Source of the DNA: Lentisphaerota bacterium
GTDB lineage: Bacteria > Verrucomicrobiota > Lentisphaeria > Oligosphaerales > JABHEG01
DNA length: 35,658 nt
Reading direction: 5' to 3'
Assembly: GCA_018676675.1 (NCBI GenBank)
Contig: JABHEG010000353.1
Location: forward strand, 1-35,658
Shown: positions 7,371 to 15,740 of the stretch, piece after piece
Position numbering within the stretch: the stretch's first letter is position 1
Layout of the letters: each line of letters opens with the position of its first letter
Notes under the pieces: generated by a model
Told to the model about the DNA's origin: nothing
Databases searched by the model: none
What the model saw: the letters and a program-made list of their open reading frames with translations, nothing else
Made by a program: the position numbers and the translations under genes

Positions 7371-9598
7371 ATGGTCAAGACTTCAGACTGCCTGTGTGGG
7401 CTTGCCGTGATCTGCCTCGTGTGTGCGGGCCTTCCCTGCGCGGAGGCAACCGCGGACGAGCGGCAGGCGATTCTGGACGGTGTGAAGCGTGTTGCTGCTC
7501 CCGGGATTCCAGGCACGGTCAGCGTGTTTGGTGAGGACGCCTTTCCTGTGGTTTCCGCTGTGAGAGGGAAGTCACGGGGCACGGTTGTTGCGGCCGGGTC
7601 TCTTGGTGGTGGGCGTGTTGTGGTGTTTGGGCACGACGGTTACCTGGCGAGTGGTGCCCTCGCGAAGGGCGATACGGCTCAACTGATGGTGAATGCGCTT
7701 CGCTGGGCTGCACGTCGACCAACGCAGAAGCTGCGGATTGCTCTCCTCGGCGTCAGAGGGCTGACGGTGCTTGAGGGAACGGCTGACGTCACTGTGGTGG
7801 GAGGGAAGTGGGATATTCCTGAAGGGGAAGGGCGGGCCGATGTTGTCATGCTCCACGCCGTTCGCGTGCAGGACAAGGCCGCTTTGGGGCGCGTCAGCGC
7901 ATTTGTTCGTTCGGGTGGCGGCCTCGTGGTTGGGGCGACGGGCTGGGGCTGGTCCCAGATGAATCCCGGGAAGCAGCTGGAGAAGGACTTTCGCGCCAAT
8001 GACCTGCTGGCTGATGCCGGGATTGCGTTCGCGCACGGAATGACCAAGCGCCCTGCGGGTGGAGAACTCGTTCCGGAGTCGTCGCTGTCGCCGGCGTTGC
8101 ACGCGGGCAAGGCGATCGACCTGCTTACGGGCACGAAGACGCCTGACCGCAGAGACTTGGCCCAGGCGACGGACAGCGTCTGCGAAGCAGCGCGTTGTGT
8201 GTCGGCCCGGGACCGATTGTTCAGACCTCGTCTGGCAGCGCTTCTGGATGGCGTGCAGGAACGGCTGGTGCCCACGCGCAAAGCTCCGGTCGGCCGCAAA
8301 CATGGCCTGGCCCGGATCGCGATTACACTGGAGGCGGCCCGGATCGCGGACTTGCCCCCCGGCAAGGTGACCGCTCACTCCGCGGCGGTTAACTTCCCAG
8401 GCGCTGTACCCGATGGTGCATCACGAACCGACGTTGAGTTTATCCTGGATGCCGCCGTCCCTCGCTGGCACAGCACTGGTTGCTACGCGGCTCCCGGTGA
8501 GACGATCCGGATCGTGGTCCCCGAGCGGGCGGTTGACAAGGGACTGGCCGTACGGATTGGGGCCCACAAGGATAAGGTCTGGCGGCGTGATGCCTGGTGG
8601 CGTTACCCCGAAATCACGCGGCGATTCAGGGTTGACGGAGCGACGACTCCGGCGGCCTGCGCATTCGGTGGGCTTGTCTACGTTGAGGTGCCTGCGACGT
8701 GCACGCTAGGCGTGCTGCCGGTCACGATTCGGAACGTGGTTCGGGCTCCGCTGTATGAGCATGGGAAGACGGAGCTGGCGGAGTGGCGTCAGAGCATCCG
8801 CCGTCGACCGGGGCCGTGGGCGGAACTGGCGACGCGAAAGGTCATCATCACCATTCCCAGCGAGAATGTACGCGACCTGGATACTCCAGACGAACTGATG
8901 AACTTCTGGGACGAGGTCATGGACGCTTGTGCCGACCTCGCTACCCGCCCCCGTGAGCGGACCAGCCCTGAACACTACGTTGCGGATCGGCAGATCTCCG
9001 TTGGCTACATGCATGCCGGGTACCCGATCATGACGTTTCTCGACGCTGCCCCCAGATTCGTCAACCTTGACCGCCTGCGCGGCCGGGGAGACTGGGGCAT
9101 GTTCCATGAGATGGGGCACAACCACCAGAGCGGCGACTGGACGTTCTCGGGTACGGGTGAGGTCACTGTCAATCTCTTCTCTCTGTACATCCTGGCGACC
9201 TGCTGTCCCGGGGCGCCACGCCACAAGGCCGCAGACCCGGCGGCGGTCTCCCGCCTCGCCGACGAACACCTTCGATCGGGGGCCGATTTCTCGCGTTGGA
9301 AGAGCAAGCCATTCACGGCATTGGCGATGTATTCCCAGGTAGTTGAGGCGTTTGGTTGGGAGCCTCTCAAAGCTGTTTTGCTGAGTATCGGGCTTTGCCT
9401 GCGTCGGAGCGGCCTGGGAACGATGATGAGAAGAGGGACCAATGGCTTACTCGCCTGGGGAAGACCGTGGAAAGAGACTTGGGGCCGTTCCTCGAGACGT
9501 GGGGGGTGCCCGTGTCTGGAAAAGCCCGCAGGGCAGTTGCCCATTTTCCTCCGTGGATGCCGGACGGCTTCCCCGGGAAGGTAACGGCTGCCGAGTGA
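7371..9598 (+). CDS. Secreted M60-family (mucin/glycoprotein) metallopeptidase, frameshifted near 9376
   Basis: The start is ATG 7371 after AGGGAGA; a signal peptide covers about residues 1–26 (hydrophobic core GLAVICLVCAG). Residues about 30–250 resemble a glutamine-amidotransferase-like fold often attached to M60 proteins. The gluzincin motif HEMGH is at 579–583, with the third ligand E597 thirteen residues later (GTGEVTVN), fitting the M60 pattern HExxH-x(8–28)-E. The frame in use runs to 9584 but becomes non-family-like after codon GTT at about 9375. The +2-shifted frame from there (AEYRALPASERPGNDDEK… to 9598) is clearly the natural M60 C-terminus. One missing T in the T4 run at 9376–9379 would restore a continuous protein of about 742 aa. 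The cause is either a homopolymer error or a real, recent mutation. Known M60 peptidases cut O-glycosylated proteins; the substrate here is inferred. Confidence 0.85.
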
Positions 9599-9652
9599 AT
9601 ACGTGCTGCCATCTCCCTGAGCTGCTCACGGAAAGACTGACGGAAGGTGTTC

Positions 9653-10627
9653 ATGACCGAAATGACCGGATTTTCTGAGCTTACTCCAGACCGCCTGCTG
9701 GACGTCGTCGAAGAGACGCTTGACCGCCGACTGGTAGGCTTTGCGCATCCCTTGACGAGTTACATCAACCGCGTTTACGAATTGCAGGACGCCACTGGTG
9801 AACGGATCATTGCGAAGTTCTACCGTCCCGGTCGCTGGAGCCGTGAGGCGCTTGATGAGGAGCATGCCTTCGTGCTGTCCTGTGCCGATGCCGAGATCCC
9901 GGTTGTCCCGCCCATGAGGCTACCTGATGGTGGAACACTGGGGGAGGTGGACGGGATCCACTTCGCCGTATACCCCAAGCGCCGTGGACGTGATTTTGAG
10001 GCCTGCACCGAAGAGGAATGGCAGCGCATTGGGCACGTTCTGGGCAGACTCCATGCCGTAGGCAGACAGGAGACCGCCCAACACCGCGTCGTTCTGCACC
10101 CAGGCCATTCGACGGAGCAGAACATCGGTGACCTGATCGAGGGAGATTACGTTCCCGCCCGTTTCCGGACAGACTTTGAACGCGTTACAAGGGAAATTGC
10201 TGACGCCATTACTCCCCTGTTCGAGGATGTCGAGCTCTTCCGAATCCACGGAGATTGCCATCATGCGAACATCCTCGAACGTCCTGACGAAGGCCTCATG
10301 CTCATCGATTTCGACGATATGGCCACGGGTCCGGCTGTGCAGGATCTCTGGATGCTCCTCCCGGACCGGGCGGACCGGTGTCGCCGTGAGATCAATCTGA
10401 TTCTGGAGGGCTACGAGACCTTCCAGGAGTTCGACGACTACTCTCTGCGCCTGATCGAGCCCCTTCGGGCTATGCGCATGCTCTATTTCCTTTCGTGGTG
10501 CGCGCGCCAGGTTGCTGATGCAGGCTTCTCACGGACGTTTCCCGACTGGGGGTCCGATTCCTTCTGGAGGGGCCAGATTGCCGACCTCACCCACCAGATG
10601 GCGGCCATTCGCGAGCTCTGCGGCTGA
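9653..10627 (+). CDS. srkA: SrkA/YihE-type stress-response serine/threonine kinase
   Basis: A 324-aa kinase of the APH/choline-kinase fold. It shows IAKFYRPGRW (nucleotide lysine region), the catalytic loop HGDCHHANIL (about residues 198–208), the metal motif IDFDD, and the GPAVQDLWMLLPD and EPLRAMRMLYFLSW stretches that are hallmarks of E. coli SrkA (formerly YihE/RdoA, 328 aa). In E. coli it phosphorylates proteins and protects against stress-induced death. ATG 9653 is preferred because GGAAGG lies 6–10 bases upstream; GTG 9647 is two codons earlier in frame. It stands 54 bp after the M60 gene and 41 bp before the PQQ protein, so it may be co-transcribed with them, but no functional link is obvious. 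Confidence 0.88.
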   Translation: MTEMTGFSELTPDRLLDVVEETLDRRLVGFAHPLTSYINRVYELQDATGERIIAKFYRPGRWSREALDEEHAFVLSCADAEIPVVPPMRLPDGGTLGEVDGIHFAVYPKRRGRDFEACTEEEWQRIGHVLGRLHAVGRQETAQHRVVLHPGHSTEQNIGDLIEGDYVPARFRTDFERVTREIADAITPLFEDVELFRIHGDCHHANILERPDEGLMLIDFDDMATGPAVQDLWMLLPDRADRCRREINLILEGYETFQEFDDYSLRLIEPLRAMRMLYFLSWCARQVADAGFSRTFPDWGSDSFWRGQIADLTHQMAAIRELCG

Positions 10628-10668
10628 TGGGCACCGATCACTAACCGCACTACCTGGAGGTCAGAGAC

Positions 10669-11997
10669 GTGAGTGTTTCGTTCAGATCTACGGCTGTACT
10701 GTTCCTGGTCGTCGGGGTGTATGGCTTCGGGGCGGATTGGCCGCAGTGGCGGGGCCCGGCGTTGAACGGGAGCAGTGATGAGACGGGACTTCCGGCTACG
10801 TGGAGCCTGACCAGAAACGTGCGCTGGTCTGCGGATCTTCCGGGACCGGGGGCAGCGACACCAATTGTCTGGGGAGATCGTGTATTCGTCAGCTCGACAG
10901 CCAAGGAGACAGGGCAGCTGTTGGCCCTGTGTCTGGCCGCCAAGTCGGGCGAGGTGCTGTGGCAGAAGGCGATTGGGGATGACCGGCGTGTCCCACGAAA
11001 TAACATGGCATCTCCGTCACCCGTAACCGACGGAGAGATAGTGTGCTTTGCCTACGGGACGGGCCTGCTTGTGGCCTTTGAGCTTGGTGGGAAGGAGCTA
11101 TGGCGCCGGGATCTGGAGCAGGACCAAGGCTTCAACGCACTGCTCTTCGGCTACAGTTCGAGCCCGTTGCTCCATGACGGGCGTCTCTATGTGGCGGCGT
11201 TGCGCAACCGGAAACCTGGCCAGTACCCGAAGCGCGTTCCGCCCGGTACGCGTCTGGACGAGGTCGATTCCTACCTGATGGCACTTGAGTTGAAGACGGG
11301 AAAAACGGTTTGGTGTGCCTTCAGAGCGACCGATGCATTACGGGAGAGCATGGAAGCTTACGTGACGCCGATCCCGATGCGCATTGGTGGGGAGTGGCAG
11401 ATCCTGCTGTTCGGAGGAGACGCGTTCACAGGGCACGATGTGCGCGACGGTAGGGAGCTTTGGCGTTGGGGTGAGTACAATCCGACGAAGATCAACCATT
11501 GGCGCGTGGTGACTTCGCCCGTGGTCGTTGATGACTTGGCCGTCGTGGCAGCACCCAAACACGCTCCGCTCTACGCGATACGTCCGACCCAGAAGGCCAC
11601 ACTTGGGCCACGGAACGTTGCCTGGGAGTTCCCGAAGATGACTCCGGATGCGAGTACGCCGCTGTTCTACCGGGGGCGACTCTATGCCCTGCAGGACGAT
11701 CGCAAGGTGATCACATGCCTGGAGCCTGCTTCGGGCAACGTGGTCTGGCAGGGAGCTCTGGGAGGCACGGCCGTGTTCCGGGCCTCCCTGACCGGTGCCG
11801 ACGGCAAGCTCTTCGTTATGAACGAGAAGGCCCATGTCTGGGTGTTGGAGGCAGGCGATGCGTTCCGTGTGCTCCACCAGATAGCCATGGGCAAAGGCCC
11901 TGCTCGATCAACCATTGCAGTCGCAGACCAGGCTCTTTTCATCCGCACCGCGGACCGTCTGGTCTGTGTGTCAGAGGGCGACGAAACCGGAGAGTGA
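10669..11997 (+). CDS. Secreted PQQ-like (BamB-type) beta-propeller protein
   Basis: 442 aa, GTG start at 10669 with CTGGAGG upstream. An N-terminal signal segment (about 1–22, STAVLFLVVGVYGFGA) precedes DWPQWRGP, the characteristic opening of PQQ-repeat propellers abundant in planctomycete and verrucomicrobial genomes. Propeller repeats are visible as recurrent blade motifs such as GKELWRRDL, GKTVWCAF, GRELWRWG and GNVVWQGAL. There is no evidence that the cofactor PQQ is bound; most members of this class are non-enzymatic or of unknown function. Likely periplasmic. It sits in a plus-strand run with a cupin, an SDR and a PIG-L deacetylase. Confidence 0.87.
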   Translation: MSVSFRSTAVLFLVVGVYGFGADWPQWRGPALNGSSDETGLPATWSLTRNVRWSADLPGPGAATPIVWGDRVFVSSTAKETGQLLALCLAAKSGEVLWQKAIGDDRRVPRNNMASPSPVTDGEIVCFAYGTGLLVAFELGGKELWRRDLEQDQGFNALLFGYSSSPLLHDGRLYVAALRNRKPGQYPKRVPPGTRLDEVDSYLMALELKTGKTVWCAFRATDALRESMEAYVTPIPMRIGGEWQILLFGGDAFTGHDVRDGRELWRWGEYNPTKINHWRVVTSPVVVDDLAVVAAPKHAPLYAIRPTQKATLGPRNVAWEFPKMTPDASTPLFYRGRLYALQDDRKVITCLEPASGNVVWQGALGGTAVFRASLTGADGKLFVMNEKAHVWVLEAGDAFRVLHQIAMGKGPARSTIAVADQALFIRTADRLVCVSEGDETGE

Positions 11998-12021
11998 GGA
12001 AACTGTCACTGGAGACGCAGC

Positions 12022-12369
12022 ATGGGCTCTGGGAACTTCGAGTGGGTGGATACGACGGGGTTGCCGGGGGTTGACTGCCCCTGCGGGACGGCTCGCAGGG
12101 CATTTGTCACGGACCCGGGCAGCGTGGCCTCGGTGCACATTGTCGAGATCCAGACTGACTCCAAACGCCACTTTCACAAGCGTCTGACGGAGACCTACTT
12201 CGTCCTTGATGGGGACGGGGAGATGGAACTTGATGATGAGGTCCTGCCGTTACGTCCGGGAGTGGCTGTGCGAATCAAGCCCGGGTGTCGTCACCGGGCT
12301 GTGGGAAGGATGAAGATCTTGAACATGTGTGTGCCGGTCTTTGATCCGGACGATGAGTGGTTTGACTGA
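12022..12369 (+). CDS. Small single-domain cupin
   Basis: A 115-aa cytoplasmic protein with a cupin_2 fold. The first metal motif is HFHKRLTETYFVLDGDGEMELDD (H-x-H…E…G pattern, about residues 51–73) and the second is GVAVRIKPGCRHRAVG (P…H, about 80–95). Single-domain cupins of this size are usually sugar isomerases, sugar-binding or mannose-6-phosphate-isomerase-like proteins; the substrate cannot be assigned. The start ATG 12022 has TGGAG about 7 bases upstream and lies 24 bp after the PQQ-propeller gene, so the two are probably co-transcribed. The following SDR begins about 50 bp downstream. Confidence 0.85.
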   Translation: MGSGNFEWVDTTGLPGVDCPCGTARRAFVTDPGSVASVHIVEIQTDSKRHFHKRLTETYFVLDGDGEMELDDEVLPLRPGVAVRIKPGCRHRAVGRMKILNMCVPVFDPDDEWFD

Positions 12370-12419
12370 GGCGCGGCCATGTAAGCAGTGAGCCTCGATA
12401 TGGGCGAATGGAGTTTGCG

Positions 12420-13190
12420 ATGGGTGTTATGCAGACGTTTCGGATGGATGGTCGCGTCGTCGTTGTCACCGGCGGCAGCAAAGGACTGGGCAAGTCCATG
12501 GCCACAGGATTCTGCGAGGCTGGTGCCACGGTTGTGATCTGCAGTCGCCACGCCGAGGAGTTGACTGCCGTTGCCGGTGAGGTATCCCGCGAGACCGGAG
12601 GGCGATGCGTGCCCCGGAAGATGGACGTCACCGTTCCTGCGGACGTAGAGGCTGCGGTAGAGGCCATTGTCTCGGAGTTTGGGAGGATTGACGCCTGGGT
12701 AAACAATGCAGGGATGAACACCCGGTACCCGATCGAGGAGTTCCCGGTTGACGAATTCGACGCGATCGTCGAGGTCAACTTGCGCGGGACATGGCTTTGT
12801 TGCCGGTCGGTGGCTCCGGTGATGAAAGGGCAAGGCGGGGGCGCGATCATCAACGTCGGCTCAGTTCTGAGCACGATTGGCTTGGCGGAGCGGACGGCGT
12901 ATTGTTCATCCAAGGCGGCGATCTTGGGACTGACCAAGACGTTGGCGTTGGAGTTGGCCCCGTTCGGCGTGCGCTGTAACGCGCTGTGCCCGGGGCCGTT
13001 CCTGACGGAGATCAACGCTGCGATCGCAGGCGACCCGGTGAAGGTCGAAGCGGTGGTCGGGCAGACGGCCCTGAAACGGTGGGCTGAGTTGCCGGAGATT
13101 CAAGGGCCGGCGCTTTTCCTGGCCAGTGATGCATCGAGCTACATGACCGGGGCCGCGTTGTACTACGACGGTGGCTGGTCTGCGGGGTAG
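12420..13190 (+). CDS. Short-chain dehydrogenase/reductase (classical SDR)
   Basis: A 256-aa NAD(P)-dependent oxidoreductase. The cofactor motif TGGSKGLG lies near residues 17–24, the structural NNAG motif is in AWVNNAGMN, the catalytic serine is in NVGSVLS, and the catalytic Tyr/Lys pair is in AYCSSKAA. The C-terminus YYDGGWSAG is normal for the family. The closest characterised relatives by motif are gluconate 5-dehydrogenase/2-deoxygluconate 3-dehydrogenase-type enzymes, but the substrate is only a guess. ATG 12420 is preferred over 12408 because GGAG at 12410–12413 is correctly spaced for it. The cupin and PIG-L neighbours suggest a sugar-related pathway. Confidence 0.9.
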   Translation: MGVMQTFRMDGRVVVVTGGSKGLGKSMATGFCEAGATVVICSRHAEELTAVAGEVSRETGGRCVPRKMDVTVPADVEAAVEAIVSEFGRIDAWVNNAGMNTRYPIEEFPVDEFDAIVEVNLRGTWLCCRSVAPVMKGQGGGAIINVGSVLSTIGLAERTAYCSSKAAILGLTKTLALELAPFGVRCNALCPGPFLTEINAAIAGDPVKVEAVVGQTALKRWAELPEIQGPALFLASDASSYMTGAALYYDGGWSAG

Positions 13191-13244
13191 ACAGGTGGAT
13201 GATTGGCCTGTGGTGACTGAGAGCGCGTACAAGGAGAGTGACAG

Positions 13245-13928
13245 GTGGATTACGAACGCATTATCGTGTTTGGTGCGCATCCGGATGATGAACTGAGGAT
13301 GGCTCCCGCCATGGCGAAGATGGCGGCTGAGGGAACTCAGGTTGTGGCGGTGATCTTCACGGACGGCTGTGAGGGCTACCCGGACCCGTCGATGCGTGAC
13401 ACCATTGTGGCTACTCGGGCCAAGGAGTCTGATGCTGCCTGTGAGGTCCTGGGAATCGACAAGTATGTCAATCTCGGAGCTCCGGATATGGGGCTGGAGA
13501 ACACCAAAGCCATGCTCAAGAAGGTCATCAAAGTGATCCGCGAGGTCCGTCCCCAGGCGATCTTTACCCATGGTGAGAACGAACGTCATCGCGACCATAT
13601 CGCGACCCATGAGCTGTCGCTGGAGGCCAGCTGGCATGCCGGTGAGCCGGTGGCCGCTGAACTTGGTGAGTTCTGGAAGACGCCGCACATCTATTACTAC
13701 AAGAATACGAAAATGGATGGCCCCGCTGTCCTCTATGATGCCACAGACTACGCTCACATTGTGCCGGCCGTCTACGCGACGCAGGGATCACAGCACGTCT
13801 TGTTCCAGCGGACGAAGGAGAGCTATCTTGCCGAGGTAGAGCGGGTGAAGGCCAATCCTCCTTCCACCGTTTCGCGCTTCATCCTGCATCCGTGGACGAC
13901 TCTGCGCGAGTTTCCCCCCGTCTCGTAG
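13245..13928 (+). CDS. PIG-L/LmbE-family deacetylase
   Basis: A 227-aa zinc-dependent deacetylase-fold protein. The metal motif AHPDDE is at about residues 11–16 and the second metal histidine region, ERHRDH, at about 112–117. Family members remove N-acetyl groups from GlcNAc conjugates (PIG-L, MshB, BshB) or act on other amides; the exact substrate is unknown. The start is GTG 13245, well supported by AAGGAGAG at 13231–13238. It is the last gene of the plus-strand run and ends 2 bp before the target-site duplication of the MITE-like element, so its 3' end is defined by that insertion. Confidence 0.88.
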   Translation: MDYERIIVFGAHPDDELRMAPAMAKMAAEGTQVVAVIFTDGCEGYPDPSMRDTIVATRAKESDAACEVLGIDKYVNLGAPDMGLENTKAMLKKVIKVIREVRPQAIFTHGENERHRDHIATHELSLEASWHAGEPVAAELGEFWKTPHIYYYKNTKMDGPAVLYDATDYAHIVPAVYATQGSQHVLFQRTKESYLAEVERVKANPPSTVSRFILHPWTTLREFPPVS

Positions 13929-13930
13929 AT

Positions 13931-14091
13931 CAGGTTAGGCGTGAATGGCGTTAAGATAAGGACAATCGGGGCATGGCAGCCCCTCCCACGTTGGCTGCGT
14001 TTGACCTCAATGTGGGAGGCGGTGCCATCCGGCGACCTCTCCCTGGATACACTTCCCGCCGCTTATCTTAACGCCATTCCAGGTTAGGCGT
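13931..14091. mobile_element. MITE-like element (13943–14079) with 18-bp TIRs and 12-bp target duplication
   Basis: Perfect terminal inverted repeats GAATGGCGTTAAGATAAG (13943–13960) and its exact complement (14062–14079) bound a 137-bp element. Directly abutting both ends is the identical 12-mer CAGGTTAGGCGT (13931–13942 and 14080–14091), the signature of a transposition target duplication. There is no transposase inside, only about 100 bp. The interior holds an imperfect 21-bp hairpin (13973–13993 with 14008–14028) whose right arm is the same repeat found at 1970–2037. The lengths (18-bp ends, 11–13-bp duplication) resemble the IS4 family, so mobilisation in trans by an IS4-like transposase is plausible. 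It sits between convergent genes and could act as a two-way terminator. Confidence 0.9.
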
Positions 14092-14878
14092 AGCTGTGGA
14101 GGGCGCTGGAGAGTTTGGGCAGGAGGTTGACCAGGAAGAAGGTTGTGAGAAGGGCCAGGAAGGCCAGGATCTGAGCTAGGTCAGCGTACCGTTGGAGTGG
14201 GCGTGAATACCGGCAATGGAAGTAGACGAGGTACAGCGTCCATGTGACCAGAGACCACGTTTCCTTGGCGTCCCAGGACCAGTAGACTCCCCAGGCTTCT
14301 TCGGCCCAGAGCGCTCCTGACAACATTCCGAACGTCATGAACGGAAATGCCAGCCGAAGCGTCTCAAGGGTGGCTGAGCGGTACTCGGGGGCTTCCCCGG
14401 CATCCGGTTGGCGTTTCACCCGAATCAGACGGGCGATGGTGAGGGACACCGCGATTGCTGCCAGGGCGTACGAGATCATGTAGGCCAGCACGTGGGGGAC
14501 AAACCAGGGCGATTGCAGTGCGGGAACGCGCCGCCAGTGGACGTCTCGTTCCATGAACAGGGCGCCAATCAGGGGGAGGGCGGCGGCGACCGCGAAGTAG
14601 GGAGCAGTCCAGCTCAGCCCGTCTCGCTTGGAGAGCAGCGCGTACAGGGGAACGAAGCAGAGCGCCAGAACGACCTGAACGTGGTACATGTTCCCGAAAG
14701 GTGGTTCACCGGCGACCAGTCCGTTGACCACAAACAGGGCGGCACTGATTCCCCAGCCCGCCGCCATGAGGATGATCCCCGGTTTGGTCGGACGCTTGGT
14801 CAGCAGTGGCCACGCCGCAAGGTAGCAGGCTGCGGACGCGACCAGCAGGCTGATGACTGCAATGTCAGTTTGTGTCAT
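14084..14878 (-). CDS. ccsA: Cytochrome c biogenesis protein CcsA (heme handling, WWD domain)
   Basis: 264 aa with about eight predicted hydrophobic segments. The tryptophan-rich heme-binding motif EEAWGVYWSWDAKETWSLVTW lies at about residues 192–212, and conserved histidines include H in SPWFVPHVLAYM (about 129) and near the C-terminus. With ResB it forms the system II synthase that moves heme across the membrane and attaches it to CxxCH motifs. The start ATG 14878 overlaps the end of resB by 14 bp, so translation is probably coupled. The stop codon TAA lies inside the 12-bp sequence duplicated by the adjacent MITE-like element, so the insertion left the protein end unchanged. The probable client is the diheme propeller protein encoded upstream. 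Confidence 0.92.
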   Translation of the reverse strand: MTQTDIAVISLLVASAACYLAAWPLLTKRPTKPGIILMAAGWGISAALFVVNGLVAGEPPFGNMYHVQVVLALCFVPLYALLSKRDGLSWTAPYFAVAAALPLIGALFMERDVHWRRVPALQSPWFVPHVLAYMISYALAAIAVSLTIARLIRVKRQPDAGEAPEYRSATLETLRLAFPFMTFGMLSGALWAEEAWGVYWSWDAKETWSLVTWTLYLVYFHCRYSRPLQRYADLAQILAFLALLTTFFLVNLLPKLSSALHSYA

Positions 14879-15731
14879 CGGTGCGGGGGGCTTTGCTCTT
14901 GCGGAAACACATCAGGGCTGTCCCAATGATAACCAGCCAGATGCCGGCTATCACCGCGTTGCGGCCTGGGTCTCTCCGGGCGTTCAGCACGACGTAACGG
15001 CGGGCTTCCTGGTCGTACGACATGAGATAGATGCGCCATCCATTGAAGGTCACGGGATGGTTGACGGCCAGTTCCACGTCGGTGGCATTCTCATCGTCAT
15101 CAGTGAGGCGCAGTTGCGCCGTGTAGTTTCTTGGTGTCGATGCTATGTACTGCAGAATCCACTCGTTTTCGAGAACATATTGGCGCTTCCATTCTCCATC
15201 CTCCTCATTGCGGAGTTCGTTCCCGGAGATCTCTCCTGATGCCCCGAGATCTGCCGCGCCTTCCGCCTCGACGGTCACCTCTTTGACCAGCTGGTAGTCA
15301 CTGTCTTCGGTCGCCGCGCCGGTTGGCGGCCGGTAGAGCCCATAGCGGGCGCTGTAGTAGTCCACCGCGAATTCACGGACGGTGATGCCGAACCCCATAT
15401 TGAGGCTCGTGCCATCGCGCAGGGGGATGTCTCTGCCCACGTGGTGTTGGGTAATGGGCAGGCCGAACTCGGCTTTCCTGCCCATCATGAACCCCAGGCC
15501 AGCTCCACAGAGGAGTATGGCGATCCCCAGGTGGGTGAGCAGGAAGGGGATCCGTTTGCGGGTTAGGCGGCGGGTGAAGCAGCAGCCGACAAGCAGGACG
15601 ACCAGAAGACCGGCAAGCACCAGGAAGAGCGGCGTCTTGAAAATGACCACCTGGCTGCCGCCCTCAATAGGGATTGCGCCAGCGATCATGAACAGGACAA
15701 GCACGCAGAAAAGGATGACAGAGACGGCCAT
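14865..15731 (-). CDS. resB: ResB-like cytochrome c biogenesis protein (Ccs1/CcsB)
   Basis: 288 aa, shorter than many ResB proteins. N-terminal hydrophobic segments lie at about residues 3–18, 31–48 and 62–82. They are followed by a large extracytoplasmic domain (about 85–255) ending in the typical NHPVTFNGWRIYLMSYD stretch, and a final transmembrane helix at about 260–277. It partners CcsA in system II c-type cytochrome assembly. The start ATG 15731 lies 9 bp after the RidA-like gene; the 3' end overlaps ccsA by 14 bp. The ribosome site is weak (CTGGA), consistent with translation coupled to the upstream gene. Confidence 0.88.
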   Translation of the reverse strand: MAVSVILFCVLVLFMIAGAIPIEGGSQVVIFKTPLFLVLAGLLVVLLVGCCFTRRLTRKRIPFLLTHLGIAILLCGAGLGFMMGRKAEFGLPITQHHVGRDIPLRDGTSLNMGFGITVREFAVDYYSARYGLYRPPTGAATEDSDYQLVKEVTVEAEGAADLGASGEISGNELRNEEDGEWKRQYVLENEWILQYIASTPRNYTAQLRLTDDDENATDVELAVNHPVTFNGWRIYLMSYDQEARRYVVLNARRDPGRNAVIAGIWLVIIGTALMCFRKSKAPRTDDTN

Positions 15732-15740
15732 GGTCCAGAT

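Noticed and set aside
14865..14878. Possible frameshift between resB and ccsA
   Set aside because: The 14-bp overlap joins two complete proteins with their own family ends and is normal translational coupling.
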